64,000 nucleotides of DNA from contig CAMQGK010000567.1 in the NCBI GenBank assembly GCA_947000775.1, forward strand, positions 19,250,001-19,314,000, read 5' to 3'. Source of the DNA: Pterois miles (Eukaryota > Chordata > Actinopteri > Perciformes > Scorpaenidae). Shown here one piece after another: positions 37,098-49,366 of the stretch (within the stretch, counting starts at the first letter, position 1; each line of letters starts with the position of its first letter). The position numbers were made by a program, and so were the translations under genes. Below the pieces are notes generated by a model, which had not been told where the DNA came from, made no database searches, and worked only from the letters and a program-made list of their open reading frames with translations.

Positions 37098-38145
37098 ACA
37101 CTCTGGGCTGGCTTTACTTTTTCAGAGGCTGTAGCAGGCTTTTGGAGCTAAAGTGAAGGTACTGGTATCATATGAAAACAGAAATCCTAAAGAATCCATT
37201 TGGTAGCAACAATGTCGGGAGGAATGCTAAAAATGCAACAAAGTTACGCTAAATTTTGGCAAGGGAAAAACTGGCATGGCGATGTTCAGAGGGGTTTCTT
37301 GACCTCTGATCTCTAGATATTTGAATAAAAATAGGTTCTATGGGTTCCCACCATGGCTGTATTAAGAGAACTGGATACAGCATTGGAGGCGGGGCTCCGT
37401 TCATTCCTTTGAAAGCTGCTCAGTGGTTCATGAAGTCAATGGGTAGACTTCCGGGTCTGGAAAAGTAATCTGGATCTCTCGGGTCTTACTGGGCCCTAGT
37501 GCGCATGTTGGATAAGTGCAGTAGCATCTGCTCAGTCACATGACTCGGTCACGGTGTCCCAACATCACAACTCACGCTGTCGTCATGGGTCTCCGTAGAC
37601 ATAATCAGAGGAAGGAGAACTTTGGATTTGGCTACTAGTGTGTTTTACAACTTTTAGGACCTAATGATTTAGATAAGGGCTATGACAGTGTTTGTACAGG
37701 GGAGTTGGTTTACCTCAAAAAAAGGGTTACAGACATCTCTTTCTCAATGTCAGTCTATGAGAAAAAGTCTTTTTGGGCCCAATGGTGTCATGTGATGGAC
37801 ACAGAAGTTGCAGTACCACTGTTGGCCACTATGACCACGTTGGGATCAACGACTGGCGCTCTACCTGGGGGCTTGGTATCCGCGAGTCTCCCCTTTACAG
37901 ACATGCCCACTTTATGATAATCACATGCAGTTTGGGACAAAAAACATGCAGTTATTGTAATGCAGTATAAATGTGTTAATTTCACCTATTCTAAACTGGT
38001 GTATTTGAATATTTCTGCATACTGGGGTCCCTAAACAGTCTTGAGTTGCATAAATTGGAAAGCTGACACTCTTGTGAATCCAATGAGCCCAACTGTATTC
38101 ATGTGTGATGATGTTTGTCCCGACAGCAACCATTTAACTGTCATG
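37098..38145 (+). repeat. Dispersed repeat R1, copy 2, split
   Basis: Left part (37,098 to about 37,351) and right part (about 37,881-38,145) match copies 1 and 3. The split falls inside the phrase that elsewhere reads 'cccacgagtct', with about 530 bp of different sequence inserted. Confidence 0.7.
37352..37880. repeat. Insertion within R1 copy 2
   Basis: Starts CATGGCTGTATTAAGAGAAC, contains 'gaggcggggctccgttcattcc' type text and ends GGGGCTTGGTATCCGC. It is absent from R1 copies 1 and 3, so it is an insertion. Terminal inverted repeats are not evident and the 70-codon frame inside shows no known domain. Family unknown. Confidence 0.55.
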
Positions 38146-39139
38146 ACCATTTCTTAAAATTTGATCTCACTGTATAAAATGACCTGTGGTGACCTCTAGG
38201 ACAATCACAGACTCATGAAACTTTACAGCCACAAACTAGAGACCTAGAGCATTCAGAGGATGGATGGCTTGAGTACCTAGATTGACAATAAGGGGGTTTC
38301 TGAGTTTCCACAACACAAGTGTTCGCCATCCAATCGCCAAAAATGCAGTTCTCGCAGAAATCTCAAAATGTCAGAAGTTTTTGATACCAAATCACAGCAT
38401 GGCTTTTTTTTCTGTGGTGTTCCTCAAGGTCTTGGTGTCTTAATGTGGTATTTTGGAGGAATTATTGATAATTTTAATCAATTCTTGAGTGGTAAAAAGA
38501 AGATTAAATAACAATGATATCTGTGTAACAAATGGTATCATCCCAAAAATTGCTGCAGCAACTTACGAGACATAACAGAGCACGACAATAGCCATCATAC
38601 ACTTCTATCACAATGTTCTAAACACTTATACACTTTCACTATTTATGTCAATTAATTAATCAATTAATGTTTATTTCCGATTTATGACTAGAACAACTTG
38701 ACCCACACTGAGCTGCATCTCAAATTAATCTCCAGGTTTCAGATGATGTACCTCACTTCAATGTGACATCTACTATTGACCTGTTGTCTCCCCGTAAAGA
38801 CCCCCTGTATCCCCATAAAAACACAACCCTAACCCATAAAAGACAAAAAGTGGAAAAGATTAAAATCACTCAAACTCAAAGAACCTTATTCACCTTTTGT
38901 TGGCCAGAGGGCACAAACACTATTCTGAGTGCAACTTAGTGACAAGTCAAAATTAAACCTGTGTCCTGGTTAAGTGCCCTCTGTGGCCACCATCCGGGCA
39001 CAGCCAAAGATCATTTATGAGGCAAGAAAGTCCACTCTGTAACACTGCAGAGTGTTTCTGTAGTTCCAACAAATCCATCAGAGTGATACGTCTTCTCTCT
39101 ATGTCAGTTTCAAGAGTTGCATAGTCTCCCAGTAAAACT
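38146..39139. other. Non-coding stretch
   Basis: Nothing recognised in this interval. Confidence 0.3.
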
Positions 39140-39485
39140 GCTTTGGGAACTAGAGGGTGGCCGACTCAAGTCCAACATGGGCTATGTTGCACCACTGCAC
39201 CTTCTCTTTCTTTTCTTTTTCTGTCTGTTTTTTGTCTGTTGATGCTGCTAAGACACCCGAATTTCCCTCCGGGGATTAATAAAGGTTCATCTTATCTTAT
39301 CTTATGTTATGGAGTGTGGCCTGGTAGCTGGGGAGGTGCCAGTTCACCTCCTTGAGCAAGGCACTAAACACCTAACTGCTTGGAGTGCTGACTACATGGC
39401 AGCCCCATCACTGTGGCATCTCTCTACAACTACTGCATGTGTATGTGTGTGTATTTCCTATAACTGAATTTCCCCAAGAAATACT
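39140..39485 (+). repeat. tRNA-derived SINE split by a LINE tail
   Basis: The SINE head (GGGAACTAGAGGGTGGCCGA with B-box-like GACTCAAGTCC) is at 39,146-39,180. Its body resumes after about 39,309 with GGAGTGTGGCCTGGTAGCTG, TTGAGCAAGGCACTAAACAC and ends with GAATTTCCCC near 39,466. Between them lies a different retrotransposon 3' end. Confidence 0.7.
39189..39308 (+). mobile_element. Rex1/L2-like LINE 3' tail inside a SINE
   Basis: A T-rich segment leads into AATTTCCCTCCGGGGATTAA, TAAAGG and (CTTAT) repeats, the same tail as at 10,880-10,914. TATGTT occurs at 39,183-39,188 and 39,303-39,308, a possible short target duplication, though the right copy overlaps the tail repeats. No coding sequence is left. 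Confidence 0.65.
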
Positions 39486-40987
39486 TTTTCCCTTCTTACA
39501 GCTGTTATTTCAGTGTGCCAGATGGCCTATATATTCAATTAATATTTGAAAGACTTCACAGGAACCAGCAGGATCCAGAATGGAGCCCCCTATACTGACT
39601 GTTTCAGGACTAGTATGTACGGGAGGTGGGGAACATGATGGGGAAGCTGATGTTTATTTACTTGAAAAGACACTCCAAACAGTTTTTAGCTCATATGTCA
39701 ATTTGTGTGTGTCTTACAGAAAGTGTTATATCCTACATTTGCAGCACTGTGATATTTAAAGACTCTGGAAAGACTGCGAACATGTGCAACGCAGCAGCGA
39801 CACTCACACAAACGTGGAAAATCCAACGCCAAGTGCGTACTGAGGAAAGCCCATGAGAGAAAGAGATGGGATACATGGGAAAGTGTGGAAGAGAGATTTT
39901 GCACAGAAAATTCTCCTTTTAGCAGCTAACACAAGTGGTGCAGCAAACGCTCTGTGATCTCTTATTACGTATACAACATGGTCTTTTCAAGCAATGTTCA
40001 ACCAAGGACACAACGAGACCACCAAGCCAGCTCTGATAGTTAAATCCACAATTGAACATGATAGGGCTAATAGCTATGCATCTTCCTCGCTGAGGAGAAC
40101 CTAGATGTGGGAGTTTTGTCAGGCATAATAAACACTCCTTGCATTGTCATAGCTCTGTTGAGGAGGAAGGTTAAACTTAGAGCTGTCTGTAGAGCTGTCC
40201 CTCTGCAGCAGCAGTGCATTGACTGGGAATCAGCGTCGTGGTTTCTGTTGGGCCTCTGGGCCACACAGCGACGAAGAAGAGGAGGAGGAGGAGGAGGAGG
40301 AGGAGGAGGAGGAGGTGGCGGCGGGGCTCAGCCTGGCGCTAAAGACTTTGACACTAACATAATCACTGGTAATTGATTCATCTGGTGAAGAAGGTGTAAC
40401 ATTAAAAGATAAAAACGGCAGCGGTGGTGTCAGCGCAGCGCCGGGGCTTAATGTGAGCTGATGGGGCCGCCGCCGCCTGTCACACGCTGTCTAATCACAC
40501 AAGTAGGGGCATACTCATATCATCAAATCACTATCAGCCCTGGACGTCCTCAGCACCCTCAAAGGGGCTTTGATCAGCGGCGGGCCGAGGGAAGAGAGGG
40601 GGCACAAAGGCCAAGGACGGCGGAGAGATGGATGAGTAGGACGGAGAGCAGACAGGCAAGATGGCCCAGAGATATCACATGACAGGACAGAATAACACAA
40701 GGGTGTATCACTGGTTCAAACAACTCACTGAGCTTAACGTAGCCTAGGTCATATAACCTTGTCCAGTCCAGCCAGCATAATAAATACAGGCAGACTTGAT
40801 TTTACTTGAATGTGATTTTATTAAAATTTCATTTAGCTGGCATTGAGTTGAGATCCAATTTGATTTCAAGTCATTTATTAGGCAATTTGTTGTTTTTTTC
40901 TCTGTTTTATAGGGCTGAATTTTGAATATTTTTCATTGGTTGAACAAAATAAGATTCACCTTGGACTTTAGGAGATGAAGATGGCTA
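39486..40987. other. Non-coding stretch with GGA microsatellite
   Basis: A (GGA/GAA) tract is at 40,273-40,315; the polyglycine frame over it is an artefact. About 40,320-40,560 is GC-richer and unique ('gccgccgccgcctgtcacacgctgtctaat'), possibly conserved, but no exon is evident. Confidence 0.4.
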
Positions 40988-41347
40988 AAGCTGCAGCAAT
41001 GTATCAATTAATTGATTAGTTGTCTATTAAATTAATTGCCAATTATTTTTATAATCAGAAAATAGTACATTTTGAATTCTTTATGAAAGAAAATTCAAAA
41101 ATTCTCTGATTGCAGCTTCTTAACTGTGAATATTTTCTGGTTTCTTTATTCCTCTGTGACGGTAAACTTTCTCTGACGTGTGGACAAAACCATTTTGACG
41201 ACATTTAAGGACGTCATCTTGCATTTTGGGAAACACCGATCAACATTTTTCACCATTTTCTGACATTTTATAGACCAAACAACTAATCAATAAATCAAGA
41301 AAATAATCAACATATTAATTGACAAATCATTACTTGCAGAAACTCTA
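40988..41347 (-). repeat. hAT-type MITE, 'gctgcaac' family, copy 1
   Basis: Has AGCTGCAGCAATGTATCAAT at one end and the inverted ACTTGCAGAAACT at the other. The interior shares 'cagcttcttaa', 'tattttctggtttctttattcctct' and 'caacatttttcaccattttctgacattttat' text with 47,115-47,446. Non-coding. Confidence 0.7.
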
Positions 41348-42356
41348 AAAATGGCCATTTTTCATTACTTTCTGACGTAACTATACAAAATAATCTATAG
41401 ATTAAATGATAAGACATTGACCTTGCAAAACATAAAACCATTGCCCCTACAGAGCAGAGCAATTAGTCTGTGTTGCTAACTTTAGCTTTAGTTGGTCTGG
41501 AAGTTATCATTTATTTTTTTTTTCTGTACATCTCGTACAAGTTATATTAGTTGCTACTTTATACATACTGTGTATATATAGCTGGATATTTGCTCTGCTC
41601 TTGCGATAATCAAAATGGAGAGTAACAGTCAGCTAATACTGCAGTTACATTACATTGCAGTTAATGAAATGATGCTGACAATATGGCGATATGGGCGTTT
41701 TTAGAGTTAAACACATTTTCAACCTGCTACACCTGTGATATGAGCAGAACTCACGTTTCTTAACATGGCATAACATGGAGCGCCATTTCTACTCACCCTC
41801 ACAGCTTTGTTATTAACGTGTAAATGGAGACACATGAGGTAAGTCTAGTAGCAGTGACTGGGGTGTGCCTATCTGCTGAGTGAACTGATGAAGACGGAGG
41901 GCTCCCCGTAGCCTTACCGTCAGAGCGCTGACAAATTGGCCAGCCTCCACCCTTTCCCCAACTGCAGGAAGGGTGTGTGTGTGTGCATGAAAATCAGCAT
42001 GGACGCCCGCTAGACTGGAACTGACAATATTAAGTGGCAGTGCCACAGTTTTCATGAACACAGGGAGGCCAGGAGAACCGAGGGGCAGGAAGACCTCTAT
42101 TATGTCACCCAATAGTAGACATAAAAGGAGCCAGTCAGTGTCTGCCCTCCTCTGCAGCACCAACAGACTCACCTTTCCAAAATTAAAGGTTGCTGAGCAC
42201 AAACAGCATGAGACAGACGGATATTTTCAACCTTGTGCCACAGACATATATCATGTGAAAAAAATGGTTGGTGCTGGTAGGAGATCAAAAATTTTGCAGA
42301 TATTTAACAGAACTGTAAAAGGTCCTTCAGAGGTAGACTGCAGGGGTCGGACTACA
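41348..42356. other. Non-coding stretch
   Basis: No exon or repeat recognised; the 129-codon minus frame at 41,813-42,202 has no family resemblance. Confidence 0.3.
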
Positions 42357-43886
42357 CTGTAATACCCCTTTCATACCCAGGATTCAACCAGGATTGATTG
42401 TGTGTATGAAAGAGTTAACCCACTTTGATTGACTTGCCTTTGCAACCCAGGTCAAGAGGTGGGTCAGAACAGGGTTGGACCAGGATCGATTTCGATTGGA
42501 ATGGCAAGGGCCAGGGTTGCTAACAAACGTGGTGGAACAAACCTATTCGGTCTATACGGTGGGAGGGCAGATGAATGTTTTCAGACACACCGGAGGCGAA
42601 CGAGCGACAAGAACAACACAGATATGTGGCGAGACTTTGAGGTGCAGAAGCTGCCAGCAGTGCGTGGTGAGGAGCAAAAAAGCGGTAGATGACTGGACGG
42701 TGAGAGACAACGTAGTGTAACGTTAAATGAACATAACAAGGCTGCTAAATGAAAGAGACATCCACCATAAGTTTACATGGAAACCCACCGTGTTAATAAT
42801 AAGCCAACCACCTCACGGTACCGCCAGCTGTAAGCACATCTGTTTTTAAAGCGTTTGCACATTTTCTATTTGTAACGTTACCTTTTTTCTTTACCTTTTA
42901 TCCTTCCTGAAAAACCTGCAAAAAAAATCCATCTGTCGCCTGTCCCATCTGTTATAAAGCACCTAACCCAGTCCCAGTTCATTGCATTATCACACAAATA
43001 GCAAACTAAATGAAATATAAACTAATTTTATTATGTTTGCACAAGCTATTACATTATCCAACAGTTGCAACATGCCCAGCTGAAAAATTTTAGTAGGTCT
43101 ACTATAGGAAGCAAATATTTACTGTGATGGTGGAGTGAATGAAATAAATTCAGTCTTCTCAAATGTGTAATCCTTTTGTACATACAGCCAATATCAATCA
43201 TAATAGATGGCACAATGTAGTCTGATATATGATAGATGGGTACTATGGACAGAGGGAAAAAAGGTTCATGTTGATGAATAGATAGATAGAAATAGATATG
43301 TACTAGACGTTGACCGATATGGGCTTTTTATGGCTGATGCCGATTTATTGGAAAATCAGCATAGCCGATGGCCGATACATGAGGCCGATATGTTTGGGTG
43401 ATTTTCTTTTGATAACAGGTATTCAAAAAAACTAAACTTTGTCAAATAAACCTGGATGAAAAACTAAAGTTTTATGCACTTAGCAGCATTTATGCACCTG
43501 CTTGATAATCGGCTTAATATGCTCAGACATCGGCCGATGCAGATTATGGAAAAAAAAAAAGTCAAATAATCAGCCGTTTAATCGGTCGACCTCTAATATG
43601 TACAATATGCGGTATTTATGTTTTTGCATACATTACAGCTCCATACATACAACATTGTTAAACATTTTACAAAGCTAATAATCCTGTGTGTACTATATTT
43701 ACACTGTGTCCCAAAAACATGCATTACTCTGTGACATTTCACCTGAGCTAATTGGTACATGTTGTTCCCGGGTTGTGATCCAGGTCACATTTAAATTGTC
43801 CCGACCAGGTTTCAAAAAGAAGGGTTGAACCGAGGTCAGATAACCCTGAACCAACTCTGGTCATTGGTGTGAAAGGGGTATTACAG
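42357..43886 (+). mobile_element. PIF/Harbinger-like element, defective
   Basis: Bounded by a perfect 17-bp terminal inverted repeat, CTGTAATACCCCTTTCA (42,357-42,373) and its complement (43,870-43,886). Near 42,621-42,692 the plus strand encodes DMWRDFEVQKLPAVRGEEQ, which resembles the start of the Myb/SANT-like DNA-binding protein encoded by PIF/Harbinger transposons. After a frame break, TVRDNVV continues in the other frame. The rest of the Myb-like protein and the DDE nuclease are absent. Harbinger elements usually duplicate a 3-bp TWA site; TAA/TTA sits inside the repeat here, so the exact border is uncertain. Confidence 0.75.
43304..43595 (+). mobile_element. hAT-type MITE with perfect 8-bp target duplication
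   Basis: Termini are TAGACGTTGACCGAT and ATCGGTCGACCTCTA, inverted at 13 of 15 positions. ATATGTAC flanks both sides (43,296-43,303 and 43,596-43,603), a perfect 8-bp duplication. It lies inside the PIF/Harbinger-like element and so is younger. It contains an A run near 43,550. A fragment of the family is at 32,925-33,034. Confidence 0.88.
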
Positions 43887-46228
43887 AGGCGCAAGGGAGG
43901 AAAGAGGGAGGAGGACAGGGAAAAAAGGGGAGTAATGGCAAATAAGGAGAGGGGAGCAGCGAAAGCCCCAGGCTAAAGATGGCAGAGAGAGAAGAGGAAG
44001 ACTGGGGTGAGGAGTAAGTGAGAAAATGCAAATGAGAGGTTGCTGAGTAAAAGAGAAAAGAGAGGAAACTGAGAAAGTCAGAGATTACTATAGGGACCGT
44101 TGGAAAAGAATCTGAAGAGCAGAACAAAGCTGACAATGATAAAAGTGTGGGGAGGGGTGGAGAGTACAGGAGGAAATGGTAAGGCATGAGACATGACGAG
44201 CACACATCACGCTGCCTTTTGTTGCTAAAATGGGCAGTGTGCTTCCTCATATGTCCTTCAAAAAAGTAGTGCTGGCGGCTGTAGACATCACAGCACAATA
44301 TGTTCCAAGAAAGAAACTGCAGGAGACACAGAAAATGAAAAGATAAAGAGAGGTAGCAAGCAAGATGTAATAAAAGGATGGAGATGATCCCCAGAGAGGC
44401 GGCCCATGGCATCTGTTTGTCACAAGTCAGAGCCACAGGGAGGAAGAGGAGGAGGAGGAGTGTAGGCAGCAGACTGAGAGGTAGCTCCTCTTCTCAGTCT
44501 CGCGCTCCCTGGCTGTCTTCCACCAGCAGCTGGAGGCTAAACTTAAGCTCCGCCAGCAGCCACCAGGGAGAGAGGAGAGGCCTTGGGAAGGGGTCATCTA
44601 CAATCACCGACCAAAACAAAATTCAGGGACGCACATCTGCATCATTAGCGGAACAGCCAAGAGTCCCCTGATGTCTACCCACAACAGATCCCTCAGAAAT
44701 GTGGCCACCACAGTGCCTATGTGTGTACACAAACACCCTCTGCACAATCGCCACAGAGCAATGTCAGCCTCGTCTTCATGAATATTCATCTGCCTCATTA
44801 ACACTCAAGTGGAGAAACACAGCATATTGCATGAGACTCCCGTTACTTGGAGAGAGGACGAGAGTTGAGGGAGGGAGAGGAAAGAGATGGGACACATGGC
44901 GATTGTAGAGGAAGCAAAGGGGAAAAGAGACAGAGTGAGAGGCAAAGCCTTCTTTTCATTGCCAGCAAACTTTTTTTTTGAATCTCAAGAGTGGAAGAGG
45001 AAAAAAAAAACGTCCTATATTGTTCCAGGAGCTGATAGCCTCCTGTCGCTTTTCCTCATGAAGCCAGACTAGGGCAGTGTGAAAGCAGAGTCAGCAGCAG
45101 GGACAGCACAGCGGGAGCGCGAGATGGGAATTACAGACCATTTTACCCTGCAAATCCTCCAGCAATAAAAGCTTTAAAACAGCTGCAATTTCACCGTTAA
45201 TGTCTGGCTGTTCACAATAACTGGCAAACAGTAGGGGATAAGTGTGAATACACCTCAACGTGAGCCACAGCCAAGCAGACATTCATGCAACCCGAGTCCT
45301 TGTTCGGTAACAAAACACACCCGCACGTACAGGCGCACAAAGCCAGGCTGTCTCGTACGCAGACATTGATTCCGTCAGTCCACTTTCTCTCTGAACCACT
45401 TGCCAGCAGACGCACGGCTACAACCAAACATAGACAGAGGATTATTTTCTCTTTATGTTGTAATGCCAGTGAATCTCTTAACAGGACCTGCCAACAGGGG
45501 AAATCTCCCATCCTGCAGCTGTGTCCTCAGAGAGACACTGGAAACTGTAGAAACAGAGGACTCAATTTCCTTGACTTTTTCTTTGTGACTTTGGCGACAG
45601 AAACAGCTGGCCACTCGGGGAGGAGGAGATGAGGCGAAGTCAGGCGATACCCAAAATGTTGCAACACCAGAGTCACTCTGGTCCTTTAAAGGGCACTGAC
45701 AAAACCCGCTGTACCATAATTGGACCAGGTCTCTGGAAATCAATACTGCTGCTTACATCAGGGGCCTCCACCAAAGCTATTTCATATTCCACCTTCTACA
45801 CACAGTTTCTGACAAAAAAAATCCTTCAATTTCAGAACAGTATGAGCTATCGATTTCACAGCCACGATTCTTAACTCTCCCTCCGCCTCCCCGTGTCCTC
45901 TCTCTTTTCAAGTCCTTTCCCAGGGAGTGTTTTGTGTTGGGGGTGAGGAGAATGGAGTGGTTCCCTTACAAGTGGCTTTATATCAACTGGTTTAGGACAA
46001 CGTCCTTCTCATTCACGACATTTCATAATTCATTAGGCCAACTTATTGTATGTCTTTTAGTGTAACTCTTCAAATATCTGTCAAATATTCAAACCTAACA
46101 AAGATGACACTACTAACAAGGCAGCTACTTACTACTCTTAGGCGCATTTATAGTACTAGGTAGAGCTGCATTTCTTGTAATGAAAGGTGCAACATACAGT
46201 ATATTGTTTAAAGTTTGTTGTTATTATC
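43887..46228. other. Non-coding stretch
   Basis: Purine-rich from about 43,890 to 44,180 and again 44,440-44,470, which produces the 191-codon pyrimidine-strand frame at 43,861-44,436. That frame is low complexity with no domain. No exon supported. Confidence 0.35.
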
Positions 46229-46970
46229 TAGAGATGCAACTAACAATTATCTTTATTGTGAAATATAAAATCCCAAAAATTAAATCAAATGATTATTCTT
46301 GATTAATCTCTTAAAGGTACAGTGTGTAGGATGAGGTTGCAGATTGCAACCAACCGGGTAACTCTTCCGCTAACTCCTCCAATTCCAAGACTGCAGTAAA
46401 GTGAGCCGCCGAGTGCAAAACTGTAACGCCATTAGCCTCACTCACCGGCTATTTTTACCATAATAACACAACTTTAGGAGCAACAGAAGTCAGACGGCAG
46501 CTGGCGGTATCACGATTTTACACTCTGCGGCTCATGTTACTGCAGTTTCACAAGTGTGTCGGAGAACTACGGTGGCCTTCAGGTAATGTGAAAACGCTAA
46601 AGGCTCTCTCTAGAGCCAGTTTGCCCATTCTTGGCTACTGCAGGAACTTGGCGGAGAAACATGGTGAAATCCCCGAAAAGGAACCGCCCTGTATGTAGAC
46701 AAGCTAACAAAAACACAGCAGTTCTTACATTCAGGTGATTATACACTGCTGAAAACATAGCTATTATTATATTCCATTTCTGCAACTAGATCCCCTGAAA
46801 TGTTACATACTGTTCCTTTAACCCCCCAAAATATCAATTTATTACAATCAAAGACTATGAAAACCAGTAAATATTGACAAATGAGAAGCTGGAACCAGTT
46901 GAATTTTGGGAATTTTTGCATTGGAATCATGAAAGTACCTAAGAAATCAACTAGTAAATCAATCTTTTCC
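46229..46970 (+). repeat. hAT-type MITE 'gctgcaac' family, copy 2, split
   Basis: Starts TAGAGATGCAACTAACAATT. Its left part ends at 46,310 and its right part resumes at 46,822 with text (ACCAGTAAATATTGACAAAT, GAGAAGCTGGAACCAG) matching the family interior. A TTAA-type MITE occupies the gap. The right terminal repeat is decayed. Confidence 0.65.
46311..46821 (-). mobile_element. TTAA-flanked MITE, complete
   Basis: Ends are TTAAAGGTACAGTGTGTAGG and the inverted ATGTTACATACTGTTCCTTTAA-like border, with TTAA at both extremes. It is the same family as 16,600-17,249, in the opposite orientation (the 'gcagattgcaacc' text is now at the left end). TTAA borders suggest piggyBac-type mobilisation, which is inference. 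It sits inside the 46,229-46,970 repeat. Confidence 0.8.
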
Positions 46971-47114
46971 ACTTCTTTATAATTATTATATAAAGTGGTA
47001 CTAATTCAGAAGGCCACATTGCAAATATTAAACATAATATTAAAGAAACGTTTCATCTTACACAATTATAATGACTTTTGTAATAAAATATACAGTCTGC
47101 ATGCAACAACTATG

Positions 47115-47446
47115 TAGAGCTGCAACTTTTAATCAAGTAATTGCCATCTAGTTTGGATAATCAGTTCATTTTTATGGAAAAACCTCTTTTTGCAGCTTCT
47201 TAAATGTGCATATTTTCTGGTTTCTTTACTCCTCTATGATAGTAAACTGAATGTCTTTGAGTTGTAGACAAAAAAAGACGTTTGAAGATGTCATCTTGGG
47301 GTTTGGGGAACACTAATCGACATTTTTCACCATTTTATGACATTTTATGGACCAAATAACTTAGTGATTAATTGAGAAAAAAAACAAAAGATTAATCAAC
47401 AATGAAAATCATATATATAGATAAATAATCATCGGCTGCAGCCCTA
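47115..47446 (-). mobile_element. hAT-type MITE 'gctgcaac' family, copy 3
   Basis: Ends TAGAGCTGCAAC and (inverted) GGCTGCAGCCCTA. Flanks CAACTATG (47,107-47,114) and CAACTATA (47,447-47,454) match at 7 of 8 bases, consistent with a hAT 8-bp duplication. The interior matches copy 1. Confidence 0.8.
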
Positions 47447-49366
47447 CAACTATAAATAATTAACTGAGACTGGGCCTCTCCCTTTTGGGTATAATACATT
47501 ATTCCCGCTGCCATTGTACCTAAAAATTATATCCTTCTCAAATGTCAAACCAGACAATATTTCAGCCATGACGGAGCTTGATCTGGTGATCAAACCATTA
47601 GGATGGGTCACCATTTTCCAGAGCTTAAATGCCAGTTAATATCAGCAGAATTGGATCTGACTTTTGGGCAGTGACACTTTTAACCAACTATGTTGTCATT
47701 AATTCATATTCAGATGGCTTTCCTGGGTCACGAGTCGCGCCGAGCAGCCTGGCAGAGACCGGAGACCTGACCAGTTCAAATCACGGGTCCAAACTCTACA
47801 TGCATGCATGATTTAAATACATCTAAATGGCAGATGGCGAGAGAGCTGGCTCGTGTCTGGCTCAGAGACAGAAGCGGTGATGTAGGAGAAGCAGAGGATG
47901 AGGCTGCATATTAGAGTGAGGGATGGCTTGGCTTGTCTTTAAGATTACTTTTCCTCTTAAAACATTCACTTCATCTGTGTCACTCCTGCTCCCAACTTGT
48001 TATTGGAAAATAGGAACGCTGGAAAACCATTCGATGCCGGCACTGTCTGCATCAGTCACACACTGACACACACATACACAGAGAAAATACATTTCATCCT
48101 CCATATCCGAAACAGCCAATAGCACTGGCAGGCATTTGCGACCCCAATCCATATTTCAATTTCCCTCCTCTCATGCAAACTAATTCAATACTTGTTGCCT
48201 TCCCTCACAAGCGATCGGCAATGTGAGAAATGAGCTTCTTCTCATGCTACATCTGCAAAAAGCCCAATCAGAGACATTTTTTGAGTGGGCCTCTGCCTAT
48301 ATCAATTATTTCTTTGTAGGCCTGCACATGGGCAGTTTCTTAGAAGTAGTATTAAAGGATGGAAAAATCTGTGCTTTTCAACATTATCACCACACTGCAA
48401 TAAAACACAGATCACTATTCCCCAGATTTCTGTACTCAGAATGGATTCAGCCCACATTAGCTAAATTTAAAACTCATATTTTACATCACACACTTCAGTC
48501 AAGAGCTTAACTACCCATGTTTCAAACCAATTAAATAAGCATTAAGCTAACAGTGAGATGTCAGCCGCATGAGTATATAAAATATGATATACCTTAATTC
48601 AAGATTTGACCTTTAGAGTTAAAACAAATCATTTATTTCCTGCATTCATCAGTTCTCATTTGTGAAAGTCCCTCACAACGCCAGACAGATAAATGCCAAA
48701 AGCTGTAGGCTGTGATGCTGTCGGGCCAACACTTTTTTGGTACTGATCCACCGACGCAGCTGAGCTGAGCCAGACTGGCCACAGTGATGAGCCCAGTTTT
48801 AGGGGAATTTCCATATATATATTCTCATAATCAGGCTCATTAGTGGGGAAAAACTCAGTCTATTCTTTTCTACAGCAGATTTCTGACAAGGGAACGATTT
48901 CCAGCGACGTTCCCCTCACTCGCTGGTATTTGATGTGCTAACTGATGTAGCATTTTACACTGACGGCCTACAAAAGACTCTTGACATCTCCCCCTGCAGC
49001 ACCATCAACAAAGCAATTCTCCAAAAGCAAATATGATAGCAAATAAGAATATGAGTGCAAACAAATACAGTACATGGCTATCTGGGTGCAGCAGCGTAAA
49101 ACTGAGAAATGGTGCAGTGCAGAAACATTTTGTTTCTTACCTATTACGCTTGTCTTTTTTTTCCCTTTACTTTAGTGTGTTATATAGCATTTTTGTGCAT
49201 GTAAAAGGTCTGCAAAGTTATAAAGCTCAGAGTCCACACAAAAGGGAGTAAATTTCCCCCACAAAAACTCTGTTTGTAAACTGCCTGAAACACATCGCTT
49301 GAAGTCCCGCCTATTCTTCCATAACACTAACATGTTTTTTGTTTTAAAACACATAACTTTTGCTAC
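47447..49366. other. Non-coding stretch
   Basis: No exon or repeat recognised. The 95-codon frame at 48,223-48,510 has no family resemblance. A minus-strand donor-like AATAG/GTAAGA near 49,140 has no matching exon. Confidence 0.35.

Noticed and set aside
40107..40376. Frame with a polyglycine tract
   Set aside because: Translation of the GGA microsatellite.
43861..44436. 191-codon leucine/serine-rich minus frame
   Set aside because: It is the pyrimidine strand of a purine-rich tract; low complexity, no domain.
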